Part shown: one piece after another, positions 36,121 to 44,187 of the stretch
Layout: every line of letters begins with the position of its first letter
Numbering within the stretch: position 1 is the first letter of the stretch
Assembly (NCBI GenBank): GCA_027489955.1
Contig: JAIXYZ010000007.1
Location: 1 to 64,000 of the forward strand
Direction: 5' to 3'
Source: Hyphomicrobiales bacterium
GTDB lineage: Bacteria > Pseudomonadota > Alphaproteobacteria > Rhizobiales > Beijerinckiaceae
Length of the DNA stretch: 64,000 bases
The notes under the pieces: model-generated
What the model saw: only the letters and a program-made list of their open reading frames with translations
Databases searched by the model: none
Told to the model about the DNA's origin: nothing
Position numbers and translations under genes: made by a program

Positions 36121-36134
36121 AACTGTAGACAGTT
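36121..36134. promoter_or_regulatory. operator-like palindrome S4
   Basis: AACTGTAGACAGTT is a perfect 14-bp palindrome apart from its central two bases (AACTGT-AG-ACAGTT). It lies between the divergent SDR and deacetylase copy 2 genes, 52 bases before the latter's ATG, and TGTCAAC directly precedes it. It is the most symmetric member of the S1-S5 set. Confidence 0.7.
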
Positions 36135-36185
36135 TTAGCGGCTGATCCTAGCTTCGACGTCAGTCCGCCTGACGGAGACGCTCGC

Positions 36186-37073
36186 ATGCAACCGCGCCGC
36201 TACGGTCCCTTTCCCTACCAGCCCATCGTCGGCCGCCGGCCCTGGAAGTGGCCGAACGGCGCGCGGCTGGCCCTGTGGGTCATCCCGAACATCGAGATCT
36301 TCCACCTCGACGTGCCCATGCCAGGGGACTCCCAGGAACGGCCCAAGCCGGGCGATGCCGTTCCCGCGGTGCGCCAATGGGCACAGCGCGACTATGGCAA
36401 CCGCGTCGGCATCTGGCGCGTCATGGACGTGCTCAAGCGCCGGGGCATCCGCGCGACGGCGGCGCTGAACAGCGACATCTGCCTGGACATGCCGGAGATC
36501 GTGGAGGCCTGCCTGTCTCTGGACTGGGAGCTGATCGGCCACGGCAGGACGAATTCGCTGCGGGTCAACGAGGTGCCGCCCGATCAGGAACGCCAGCTGA
36601 TCCGCGAATGCCTCGACACCATCGAGAAGGCGTCCGGCAAACGCCCGGTCGGCTGGCTGGGGTCGGGCCTGCAGGAAAGCTGGCACACGCTCGACAATCT
36701 CATCGACAATGGCTGTCGCTACGTCGCCGACTGGGTCAACGACGACCAGCCCTATCCGATGGACGTGGACGGGCGCCGGATCGTCTCCATCCCCTACCCG
36801 TTCGAGCTCAACGACAGCGCCGCGCTGATGCGCAACAAGCTGTCCATGCCCGAGTTCGAGCGGATGATCCGCGACACGTTTGAGGTGCTCTATGCCGAGG
36901 GCGAGCATGCCGGCCGGGTGATGGCCCTCAGCCTGCACCCCTTCGTGATCGGCCACCCTCACCGCATCCCCACGCTGGACCGGGCGCTGGAATGGATCAT
37001 GGGCCACGAGGGCGTCTGGGCGGCGACGGGCGAGGAGATCCTTGACGCCTATCTCGCCGCCGTGAATGCATGA
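36186..37073 (+). CDS. polysaccharide deacetylase-fold protein, PuuE-like (copy 2)
   Basis: This 295-residue paralogue of the protein at 30019 shares MQPRxYGPFPYxPI, KWPNGAR, AQRDYGNRVGIWR, the GH.(K/R)TNS-like block (IGHGRTNSLRV), WVNDDQPY and LHPFVIG(H)PHRI. It is cytoplasmic and likely a cyclic amide or imide hydrolase. It is transcribed alone, divergent from the SDR operon across S4. Two paralogues in one regulon suggest related substrates or stereoisomers. Confidence 0.87.
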   Translation: MQPRRYGPFPYQPIVGRRPWKWPNGARLALWVIPNIEIFHLDVPMPGDSQERPKPGDAVPAVRQWAQRDYGNRVGIWRVMDVLKRRGIRATAALNSDICLDMPEIVEACLSLDWELIGHGRTNSLRVNEVPPDQERQLIRECLDTIEKASGKRPVGWLGSGLQESWHTLDNLIDNGCRYVADWVNDDQPYPMDVDGRRIVSIPYPFELNDSAALMRNKLSMPEFERMIRDTFEVLYAEGEHAGRVMALSLHPFVIGHPHRIPTLDRALEWIMGHEGVWAATGEEILDAYLAAVNA

Positions 37074-37097
37074 CGCCGCGGGGAGGTCCCCGCGGCG
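37074..37097. other. GC hairpin between convergent genes
   Basis: A perfect 10-bp stem (CGCCGCGGGG / CCCCGCGGCG, 4-base loop) begins right after the deacetylase stop. No T-tract follows on either strand, so it may stop transcription only weakly or protect the mRNA end. Confidence 0.4.
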
Positions 37098-37125
37098 CCC
37101 GGCGTTCAGGATCGGAGGCGACCCC

Positions 37126-38103
37126 TCATTCCGGCTTGATGTTGGCGGTCCTGACGACCTCGGTCCACTTCTTGATCTCATCGCCGATGAAGGCCTGGAA
37201 CTCGGCCGGCGAGGACGTCCACGGCGCGACGCCGAGCTTGGCGAGCCGCTCCTTCATGGCCGGGTCCTGGGCGATCGCGGTCAGCTCCTTGTGGAGCCGC
37301 GCGACGACAGCCTCCGGCATCTTCGCCGGGCCGAGGATCCCGTACCAGCCGGAGGCGACGAAGCCGGGCGCGCCCGAGGCCGTGAGCGGGCGCAGGTTCG
37401 GGAACGAGGCGAACGTGCCTTCCGTGCTGACGCCCAGCGCCCGCAGCTTGCCCGACTCGATATAGGGCGCGAGCGGGCTCATGTCGGAGAAGATGAACTG
37501 GATGCGGCCCGACAGCAGGTCCGTCATCGCCGGGCCGAGACCCTTGTAGGGGACGTGCACCACGTCGATGCCGGCCTTGGCGCGGAACAGCTCCGAAACC
37601 AGGTGCAGCGACGAGCCGACGCCCGAGGAACCGTAATTGATCGAGCCCGGCTTGTCCTTGGCCAGCTTGATCAGGTCCTCCGTCGTCTTGGCAGGCGATT
37701 CCGCCGGCACGGCGAGAACGAACGGGCCCTGCGCCACCGGCGCGATGGCGGTGAAGTCCTTCGTCACGTCGAAGGACAGGTTCTGGTGAAGGCTGGGATT
37801 GCCGGCGAAGGTGCTGACCGCGCCGATGACCAGCGTATAGCCGTCGGGCGCCGACTTCGCGACGGCCTCGGTGCCGACGATGCCGCCCGCCCCGCCCCTG
37901 TTGTCCACGACGACCTGCTGGCCGAGGCGCTCGCTCAGCGCCTGGGCGACGATCCGTCCGATGACGTCGTTGCTGCCCCCGGGCGGGAACGGCACAACGA
38001 GGCGGACGGGCTTGTCCGGATATGACTGGGCGATTGCACCCTGCGCGAAGGGCAGGGCCAGCGCCAGCGCGGCTGCGGCCGCGACGAAACCACGACGATC
38101 CAT
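37126..38103 (-). CDS. tripartite tricarboxylate transporter binding protein (TctC/Bug family), 1
   Basis: This 325-residue periplasmic receptor has a signal peptide (RGFVAAAAALALALPFAQGAIA). The Bug motifs are present: YPDKPVRLVVPFPPGGSNDVIGR, split around the ligand loop, NRGGAGGIVGTEAVAKSAPDGY and VPYKGLGPAM. Bug proteins bind carboxylates and present them to TctAB. It is divergent from the matching tctBA genes across S5, a common layout for these systems. Confidence 0.93.
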   Translation of the reverse strand: MDRRGFVAAAAALALALPFAQGAIAQSYPDKPVRLVVPFPPGGSNDVIGRIVAQALSERLGQQVVVDNRGGAGGIVGTEAVAKSAPDGYTLVIGAVSTFAGNPSLHQNLSFDVTKDFTAIAPVAQGPFVLAVPAESPAKTTEDLIKLAKDKPGSINYGSSGVGSSLHLVSELFRAKAGIDVVHVPYKGLGPAMTDLLSGRIQFIFSDMSPLAPYIESGKLRALGVSTEGTFASFPNLRPLTASGAPGFVASGWYGILGPAKMPEAVVARLHKELTAIAQDPAMKERLAKLGVAPWTSSPAEFQAFIGDEIKKWTEVVRTANIKPE

Positions 38104-38152
38104 GTCTCATACCTCCCGTATGACCAGCCCAGCTAAACGCAGCTTGCGAACT

Positions 38153-38164
38153 TTGTCTACAGTT
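38153..38164. promoter_or_regulatory. operator-like palindrome S5
   Basis: TTGTCTACAGTT (complement AACTGTAGACAA) lies between the divergent TctC and TctB genes; a second half-site, TTTACAGTTG, follows at once. It matches S4 over AACTGTAGACA. Confidence 0.65.
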
Positions 38165-38230
38165 TACAGTTGAACCGCCTCGCGGAACGTGGTGCGATGC
38201 CTTTCGTCGGCCGAACCGGGAGTAGCCGCC

Positions 38231-38686
38231 ATGCGGGTCCGATCCGTCAATGACGTCCTCATCGGCTGTTTCCTCATCCTCCTCGGCGCCTGGGGCCTGT
38301 GGCTCATGCGCGGCGCGCCGATGGGCACGCTGGGGCGCATGTCCACCGGCTTTCTCCCTACAGTGCTCGGCTGGCTGATGATCGGCAACGGGATTGCGGT
38401 CATCGTGCGGGCCTTCCTCGTTGCCGAGCCCGGGCCGAGCCGCGTCCACTGGCGGCCCCTGGCGGCGATCATGGCCGCGCTGGCCGTGTTCGCGGCGGCG
38501 ACGCCGGTCCTGGGCCTCGCCGCTGGCACGATCCTCCTGGTCCTCGTCGCGACCGCCGCCGAGCGCGACGCGCGGTGGCTCACCGCCATCGTGCTCGCAG
38601 TCACGCTGGCCGTGTTCTGCTCCATCGTCTTCGTCCGGCTGCTGGGCATTCCGCTGCCGATCCTGCCTGGATTTATCGGCTCATGA
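38231..38686 (+). CDS. tripartite tricarboxylate transporter small membrane protein (TctB), 1
   Basis: This 151-residue protein has four predicted transmembrane helices (VNDVLIGCFLILLGAWGLWL; TVLGWLMIGNGIAVIVRAF; LAAIMAALAVFAAATPV; ITILLVL-type segment), the TctB pattern. The ATG at 38231 starts the first helix region. Its TGA overlaps the TctA ATG (ATGA). Confidence 0.88.
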   Translation: MRVRSVNDVLIGCFLILLGAWGLWLMRGAPMGTLGRMSTGFLPTVLGWLMIGNGIAVIVRAFLVAEPGPSRVHWRPLAAIMAALAVFAAATPVLGLAAGTILLVLVATAAERDARWLTAIVLAVTLAVFCSIVFVRLLGIPLPILPGFIGS

Positions 38687-40179
38687 TCGAATTCATCGAC
38701 GGCCTCTGGATCGCGCTCACGCCGATCAACCTGCTCTACTGCTTCGCCGGCGTGCTGGTGGGCACGCTGGTCGGCATCCTGCCGGGCCTCGGCCCGGTGC
38801 CGACGCTGGCCATGCTCCTGCCGCTGACCTTCTTCGCGCCGCCGGTTTCGGCCCTGATCATGCTGGCGGGCATCTATTACGGCGCGCAGTACGGCGGCTC
38901 GACGACCGCGATCCTCGTCAACCTGCCCGGGGAGAACTCGTCGGTCGTCACATGTCTCGACGGCTACCAGATGGCGCGCAAGGGCCGGGCCGGTCCCGCG
39001 CTCGCGGTCGCTGCCCTGTCCTCGCTGTTCGCGGGCGTCGTGGCGACCCTGTTCATCGCGCTGTTCGCTCCCCCGCTCGCCAACGCCGCGCTCCTGTTCG
39101 GCCCGGCCGATTACTTCTCGCTGATGGTGCTCGGCCTGGTGACGTCGATCGTGCTGGCCCAGGGTTCGCTCATCAAGGCCTTCGGCATGATCCTGGCCGG
39201 GCTCCTGCTGTCGCTAGTGGGCGTCGACGTCAATTCCGGCCAGGCCCGCATGACCCTCGGCATCACCGAGTTGCGCGACGGCATCGGCTTCGTGCCGCTG
39301 GCCATGGGCCTGTTCGCCGTCGCCGAGATCCTGAAGAACCTGGAAGAGCCGGAGGACCGCTCGATCCTGAACAAGAAGGTCACCTCGCTCTGGCCCAGCC
39401 GCGACGACGCGCGCCGCTCCGCCCCTGCGGCCGCCCGGGGCACCGCGCTCGGCTGCATCCTGGGCCTTCTGCCCGGCGGCGGCGCCATGCTGTCCTCCTT
39501 CGCCGCCTATACGCTGGAGAAGCGCATATCCCGGGAGCCTTCCCGCTTCGGGAAGGGCGCCGTGGAGGGCGTAGCCGCGCCCGAGGCCGCCAACAATGCC
39601 GGTGCGCAAACGTCCTTCATCCCGCTCCTGACGCTCGGCATCCCGGCCAACCCCGTGATCGCGCTGGTCGCGGGGGCGATGACCATCCAGGGCATCCAGC
39701 CGGGCCCCGAGATCATGACCCGCAGCCCCGACCTGTTCTGGGGCCTCGTCGCGTCCATGCTGGTCGGCAACGTCATGCTGGTCATCATCAACCTGCCGCT
39801 GATCGGCATCTGGGTGCGGCTGCTCAACGTGCCGTACCAGTGGCTCTATCCCAGCCTGCTGGTCTTCTGCTGCATCGGCGCCTTCAGCCTGAACAACTCG
39901 ATGTTCGACGTCATGCTGCTGCTGATCTGCGGACTGGTCGGCTACGCGCTGATGAAGTGGCGGTGCGAGCCGGCCCCGCTCCTGCTCGCCTTCGTCCTTG
40001 GTCCGATGATGGAGGAATATCTGCGCCGGGCGCTGCTTCTGTCCCGCGGCGACGGCATGGTGTTCCTCACGAGCCCGATCAGCCTGACGCTGCTGATCAT
40101 GGCGGCCCTGCTGCTGGTCCTGGTCATGCTGCCGGCCTTCAAGATCCGCCGGAAGGAGGCGTTCGCCGAGCCCGGTTGA
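38683..40179 (+). CDS. tripartite tricarboxylate transporter large permease (TctA), 1
   Basis: This 498-residue permease has about twelve transmembrane segments and the two TctA signatures: LVGILPGLGPVPTLAML near the N-terminus and the mid-protein GLLPGGGAMLSSFAAY with EAANNAGAQTSFIPLLTLGI. It forms the channel of an ion-driven carboxylate importer with TctB and the binding protein at 37126. The gene ends seven bases before the convergent PrpD copy 5 gene, which marks the border to cluster B. Confidence 0.95.
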   Translation: MIEFIDGLWIALTPINLLYCFAGVLVGTLVGILPGLGPVPTLAMLLPLTFFAPPVSALIMLAGIYYGAQYGGSTTAILVNLPGENSSVVTCLDGYQMARKGRAGPALAVAALSSLFAGVVATLFIALFAPPLANAALLFGPADYFSLMVLGLVTSIVLAQGSLIKAFGMILAGLLLSLVGVDVNSGQARMTLGITELRDGIGFVPLAMGLFAVAEILKNLEEPEDRSILNKKVTSLWPSRDDARRSAPAAARGTALGCILGLLPGGGAMLSSFAAYTLEKRISREPSRFGKGAVEGVAAPEAANNAGAQTSFIPLLTLGIPANPVIALVAGAMTIQGIQPGPEIMTRSPDLFWGLVASMLVGNVMLVIINLPLIGIWVRLLNVPYQWLYPSLLVFCCIGAFSLNNSMFDVMLLLICGLVGYALMKWRCEPAPLLLAFVLGPMMEEYLRRALLLSRGDGMVFLTSPISLTLLIMAALLLVLVMLPAFKIRRKEAFAEPG

Positions 40180-40186
40180 GCCACGC

Positions 40187-41521
40187 TCAGGCCGGGCGGG
40201 CCATTTCCAGGACGGCGCCGATATCCGGCTCGTCCTCGATGCGGCGCAGGCGGCCGAGGAGCGCCGCCGCCCTCTCCTCCCCGAGCACGGGAACGACCAG
40301 GGCCAGGAACTTCCGGTCGAGCGCCGCGTCGTCCATCGGATTGGCGAGCGAACCAAGCGCGCTGCCGACGCTGTGGACGTGCTCGTCGCCGCCGGCGAGG
40401 CGAAGCCGCATGTCCGCCTGCTCCTTCCGGTAGCCCGGCTCGATGCGGATCGACACGCGCTCCCTGAGGGCGGCATAGCGGGGATCGTCCGCGGCGGCCT
40501 CGGAAAAGGCGGCAAGCGGCGTGGCGCCATGCACGAGGCCGACGGCCGCGCAATGGGCGAGGCTGAACTTGGTCTCCAGGCCCGTCGTCGGACGGGCGAC
40601 GCCCGCCAGGTCCACCGCGATCGGAGGCACGACGAGCTCGATCGCGGCGATGTCCGCCGGCTGCGCGAACGGGCGCAGGGCGATCGCGCAGTCGATCGTG
40701 GCATGGGTCACCACCGCGCAAGGATAGGGCTTGAACGTGTTGAGCTCGATCTCGAAGCCGCTGCCGAGACCGGCGGCGAGGCCCGACAGGTCCTCCACGT
40801 CGCTGAAGACCGGTCCCAGCCCCTTGCGGCCTTCCAGCGGCGCGGCCGGACCGCTGAAGCCGCCGGCCGCCATCAGTGCGGCATAAAGCCCGCTCTGCGC
40901 GGCCCGGCCCGGCGTCAGCGCCTTGCACATCGTGCCGTACATCTCCCGCAGCCCGCTGGACTGGTTGGCGGCGATGCCGAAGGCGTCCACCATCCGCGCC
41001 GCGTCGAGCCCCATCGCCCGCGCGACCGCCGCCGCCGCGCCGACCGGGCCCGCGGCGCCCGTGACGTGCCAGCCCCGGTTGCCCGAGCCGAACACGACGT
41101 TGGCGATCCGGCACGCGACCTCCACGCCCGACACATAGGCGGCCATGAACGTGCGCCCATCGAGCGTCCTTCGACCCGCAAGCGCGAACAGCGCGGGCAG
41201 GACAGGGCCGCTGGGGTGGATGTTAGTGCGCTTGAGCTGTGTGGAATCGAAGTCGAGCACCGCCGACGCGATCCCGTTGACGAGCGCCGCGCTCGCCGCA
41301 TCGGACCGGTCGCGGCGCCCCAGGAGCACCGCATCCCCCTCGACGCCGAGCAGCGCCAGGCCAGCGACCGTCGCCTCCACCGCCTCGTGGCTGCCGCCGG
41401 CCACCGTGACGCCGACGAAGTTGACCAGCGAGCGCAGCGCGGCCGTGCGGGCGGGCGGAGTGATCGCGCCGGCATCGAGCGCGACGGCGTAGCGGGCGAG
41501 CGCGAGGGACAGGTCGGACAT
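40187..41521 (-). CDS. MmgE/PrpD family protein (copy 5)
   Basis: This 444-residue MmgE/PrpD protein has ALVNGIASAVLDFDS, GWHVTGAAGPVGAAAAVA, ALTPGRAAQSGLYAA and FKPYPCAVVTHATID. It belongs to cluster B: it lies downstream of an SDR gene and a Bug-type binding protein in the same direction. The substrate is unknown; a lyase, dehydratase or isomerase acting on the carboxylate imported by that binding protein is plausible. Confidence 0.88.
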   Translation of the reverse strand: MSDLSLALARYAVALDAGAITPPARTAALRSLVNFVGVTVAGGSHEAVEATVAGLALLGVEGDAVLLGRRDRSDAASAALVNGIASAVLDFDSTQLKRTNIHPSGPVLPALFALAGRRTLDGRTFMAAYVSGVEVACRIANVVFGSGNRGWHVTGAAGPVGAAAAVARAMGLDAARMVDAFGIAANQSSGLREMYGTMCKALTPGRAAQSGLYAALMAAGGFSGPAAPLEGRKGLGPVFSDVEDLSGLAAGLGSGFEIELNTFKPYPCAVVTHATIDCAIALRPFAQPADIAAIELVVPPIAVDLAGVARPTTGLETKFSLAHCAAVGLVHGATPLAAFSEAAADDPRYAALRERVSIRIEPGYRKEQADMRLRLAGGDEHVHSVGSALGSLANPMDDAALDRKFLALVVPVLGEERAAALLGRLRRIEDEPDIGAVLEMARPA

Positions 41522-41541
41522 GGTCAAGCCTTGCTCGGTCT

Positions 41542-42294
41542 TCAGTGGCAGGAGAAACCGCCATTCACGTGGATCGCCTGGCCGGTGACGTAGCGGGCAC
41601 CGGGACCGCAGAGCATGCGCACCATGGCGGCGACCTCCCAGGGCTGGCCGCGGCGGCCGAGCGGCGGCAGGCGCTTGCCGGCGAAGGCGACGCCGTCGTG
41701 GCGCGTCATGGCGGAGGCGGCGGTATCCATCGCACCCGGCACGACGCAATTGCAGGTGATGCCCTCGGCCGCCAGATCGAGGGCGACCGCCTTGGTCAGG
41801 CCCGCGAGCCCGGCCTTGGCCGTCACGACATGGGCGCGGTTCGGAGCACCGGTATGTCCCGTCTCGCCGCCGATATTGACGATCGTGCCGCGCGAGGAAC
41901 GCCGCAGGTCCGGCAGCGTCTCCTGGATCGTGTTGAACGCCCCGTCGAGGACGATGCCGAGAATGGCCTGCCACCTCTCGAGCGGGATCGCATCCAGCGG
42001 CTGCTCCTCGCGCACGGCGGCGCAGTTGACCAGGATGTCGATGGGTCCGAGCGTGCCGCGGATGGCCTGGACCGCATCGGCCACGGCCGGGCGGTCGCGC
42101 ACGTCGAACGTCCATGCGCCCGCACGGCCGCCGCGCTGGCGGATGGCGTCAGCCACGTTTCCCGCGGCCTCGACGCCGGAATGACCGCAGACGGCCACCG
42201 CCGCGCCGCCCTCCGCGAGTGCCTCCGCGATGGCGCGGCCGATATTGCGCGTTGCGCCGGTGACCAGCGCCACCGTCCCGACGAGTTCGTTCAT
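41542..42294 (-). CDS. short-chain dehydrogenase/reductase with altered catalytic Tyr
   Basis: This 250-residue SDR has a normal cofactor motif (TGATRNIG), NCAAVRE and a C-terminal YVTGQAIHVNGGFSCH. The catalytic YxxxK is VVTAK here (HVVTAKAGLAGLTKA): Lys is kept, Tyr is replaced by Val, with His just before. A natural SDR subgroup with the same replacement exists. The start codon at 42294 is preceded by a terminator-like hairpin separating it from the upstream binding-protein gene. Confidence 0.87.
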   Translation of the reverse strand: MNELVGTVALVTGATRNIGRAIAEALAEGGAAVAVCGHSGVEAAGNVADAIRQRGGRAGAWTFDVRDRPAVADAVQAIRGTLGPIDILVNCAAVREEQPLDAIPLERWQAILGIVLDGAFNTIQETLPDLRRSSRGTIVNIGGETGHTGAPNRAHVVTAKAGLAGLTKAVALDLAAEGITCNCVVPGAMDTAASAMTRHDGVAFAGKRLPPLGRRGQPWEVAAMVRMLCGPGARYVTGQAIHVNGGFSCH

Positions 42295-42319
42295 GGCAGT
42301 CCCTCCTCGTCCGGGCACG

Positions 42320-42348
42320 AAAAAGGGCGCGCCCCGACAGGCGCGCCC
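42320..42348 (-). terminator. intrinsic terminator between binding-protein and SDR genes
   Basis: On the minus strand a perfect 9-bp stem (GGGCGCGCC / GGCGCGCCC, 6-base loop) is followed by TTTTT. It starts 17 bases after the binding-protein stop, so it should reduce read-through into the SDR and PrpD genes and raise the relative level of the binding protein. Confidence 0.75.
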
Positions 42349-42365
42349 CGATTCAGGCGATGGGA

Positions 42366-43361
42366 TTATTGCAGGCCCATGTCCTGGAGAACGGCCTCCA
42401 GATCGGTCTTCTCCTTGGCGCAGTAGGACGCGAAGTCGGCGCCCTTCAGCAGCAGGATCGACTGGTAGGAATCCTCCGCGGACTTGCGGAATTCCGGATC
42501 GTTCACGGTCTTCTCGAGGACGCCTTCCCAGTAGGCGACGGCCTCGGCGGGCATGCCCTTGGGACCGATCACGCCGCGCCAGTTGGAGACCACGGTGTCG
42601 ATGCCGAGCTCCTTCCAGGTCGGTACGTTCGACACCGCGCCCGGCAGGCGCTCGGGGCTGCTGACCGCGAGCAGGCGGAGCTGGCCTGCCTCGACCTGCT
42701 TCACCAGGCTGCCGACGCTGGCAGGCACGATGTCGATATGCTTGCCGAGCACCGCGGTGCGCGCCTCGCTTCCCGCCTGGAAGATCACCGTCTTCAGGCG
42801 CTTCACGTCGATCCCGGCCTTCTTGGCGGGGATCGCGATGGCCTGGTGGTTGGAATTGCCGCGGCTCGTGGCGATGCCGATCGACAGCGATTGCGGATCG
42901 GACTTCAGCTTGTCGAGAAGGTCCTTGCCGGTCTTGAGCGGGGAGTCGGGATGGACCGCGATGCCGATATACTCGGCGAGCACGTGGCCGAGCATCGTCA
43001 CGTCCGGGCAGCCGATGGGCGAGCGCCCGGCGAGATTGTTGGAGACCATGCTGGCGCCCGCGATGGCGATCGCATTGCCGCTGCCCGCATGCGTGTTGTT
43101 CAGGTAGGCCAGGCCCACCGCGCCGCCGCCGCCCGGCTTGTTCACCACCGACACGTTGGCCTTCACAGTGCCCTGCTGCTTCCACATGCCCTGGAACTGG
43201 CGGGCGAGCTGGTCGGGCGCGGTGCCGGGGCCGACCGTCACGAGGATCTCGACGTCCTTCGTCGGCTGCCACTGGGCGAAGGCGGGGCCGGCGACGAGCG
43301 AGGCCGAAACGATGGCGGCCTGCCAGAGGCGGGCGCGGATACGGGCTCCTGATGGACGCAT
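42366..43361 (-). CDS. tripartite tricarboxylate transporter binding protein (TctC/Bug family), 2
   Basis: This 331-residue periplasmic receptor has a signal peptide (LWQAAIVSASLVAGPAFAQW) and Bug-like VNKPGGGGAVGLAYL and GVIGPKGMPAEAVAYW. The ATG at 43361 has AGGAGG upstream; an in-frame ATG nine codons earlier lacks one. The gene starts 29 bases from the AT-rich operator. Its likely TctBA partners are 3 kb away (46546, 47029) on the other strand. Confidence 0.9.
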   Translation of the reverse strand: MRPSGARIRARLWQAAIVSASLVAGPAFAQWQPTKDVEILVTVGPGTAPDQLARQFQGMWKQQGTVKANVSVVNKPGGGGAVGLAYLNNTHAGSGNAIAIAGASMVSNNLAGRSPIGCPDVTMLGHVLAEYIGIAVHPDSPLKTGKDLLDKLKSDPQSLSIGIATSRGNSNHQAIAIPAKKAGIDVKRLKTVIFQAGSEARTAVLGKHIDIVPASVGSLVKQVEAGQLRLLAVSSPERLPGAVSNVPTWKELGIDTVVSNWRGVIGPKGMPAEAVAYWEGVLEKTVNDPEFRKSAEDSYQSILLLKGADFASYCAKEKTDLEAVLQDMGLQ

Positions 43362-43389
43362 GGGGATCCTCCTGATTTTTTGTCTCATG

Positions 43390-43408
43390 CAAATATATAT
43401 ATATTTAG
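43390..43408. promoter_or_regulatory. AT-rich palindromic operator OA (cluster B)
   Basis: CAAATATATATATATTTAG contains a perfect 16-bp A/T palindrome. It lies between the GntR/UTRA regulator gene stop and the start of binding protein 2, where the promoter of the binding protein-SDR-PrpD genes must be. A 17/19 match (inverted) is at 46439. Confidence 0.7.
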
Positions 43409-43427
43409 CAGTGAGTCAAAAGGATCG

Positions 43428-44159
43428 TCAGGGCAGCTCTATGCGATAATGAAACTTGTCGCTGCGGCCGACCGTGCGGCGCCATTCCACGACGCCGCTC
43501 TGGCTGCCATAGGCCGTGCGCTCGATAACCATCACGGGCGTGCGCGGCGCGATGCGCAGGAGCGCCGCCTCCTCGTCGCTGGGGCTGCCGGCGCTCAGAA
43601 GCTCCTCGGCCCGGACGACGTGCGAGCCATAGGCCTGCTCCAGCGCCGCATAAAGGCGCTTGTCGTCCAGATCGAGCCGGTCGAGGTTCCGGAAGCGCGC
43701 CTCGTCCAGATAGGACACGTACAGGCAGATCGGCTCGTCGTTGGCGAAGAGGATGCGGCGCACCCGGTAGATCGGCGCCCGCGGCGCGATCCGCAGCCGC
43801 GCCGCCACCTCGGCGTCGCCGTCCTTCAGCAGGACCGTGTCGACATGGTGCGAGCGCGGCGTGATCTTGTCCCTCAGGTCCTCGCTGAACCGGAAGAACC
43901 GCCCGAAGCCGCGGTTGATCGTGTCGAGCCGCGCGACGAACGTGCCGCTGCCCGGCCTGCGCACGAGCAGGCCCTCGCGCACAAGCGCCAGCACCGCCTG
44001 CCGCACGGTGCCGGTGCTGACGGCGAAATGGGATGCCAGCTCAGCCTCGGTCGGCAGGATGTCGCCAGGCTTCCAGCGCCCCGCGTCGAGATCGGCCTTC
44101 AACTGCTGGCGAACGGCCTGGTAGAGCGGAAGGCCAAGCGCTTTGGCGTCGGCGAGCAC
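43428..44159 (-). CDS. GntR-family regulator, UTRA (HutC) subfamily
   Basis: This 243-residue regulator has an N-terminal winged helix (EAELASHFAVSTGTVRQAVL followed by the wing RPGSGTFVA). The C-terminal UTRA ligand-binding domain has the usual PIYRVRRILFANDEPICLYVSYL and PVMVIERTAYGSQSGVVEW pattern. It starts with GTG, GGGAA upstream. It ends the minus-strand operon FAH-decarboxylase-cupin-regulator and is thus autoregulated if it binds the 46439 site. The ligand is probably the imported substrate of cluster B or a metabolite of it. Confidence 0.9.
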   Translation of the reverse strand: MLADAKALGLPLYQAVRQQLKADLDAGRWKPGDILPTEAELASHFAVSTGTVRQAVLALVREGLLVRRPGSGTFVARLDTINRGFGRFFRFSEDLRDKITPRSHHVDTVLLKDGDAEVAARLRIAPRAPIYRVRRILFANDEPICLYVSYLDEARFRNLDRLDLDDKRLYAALEQAYGSHVVRAEELLSAGSPSDEEAALLRIAPRTPVMVIERTAYGSQSGVVEWRRTVGRSDKFHYRIELP

Positions 44160-44187
44160 TGGAAGTTCCCCCGGTATCGGCGCGAGA

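Noticed and set aside
43390-43408. AT-rich tract as insertion scar or phage attachment site
   Set aside because: An inverted near-copy exists at the other promoter of the same cluster, and no integrase or IS is nearby; an operator explains it better.
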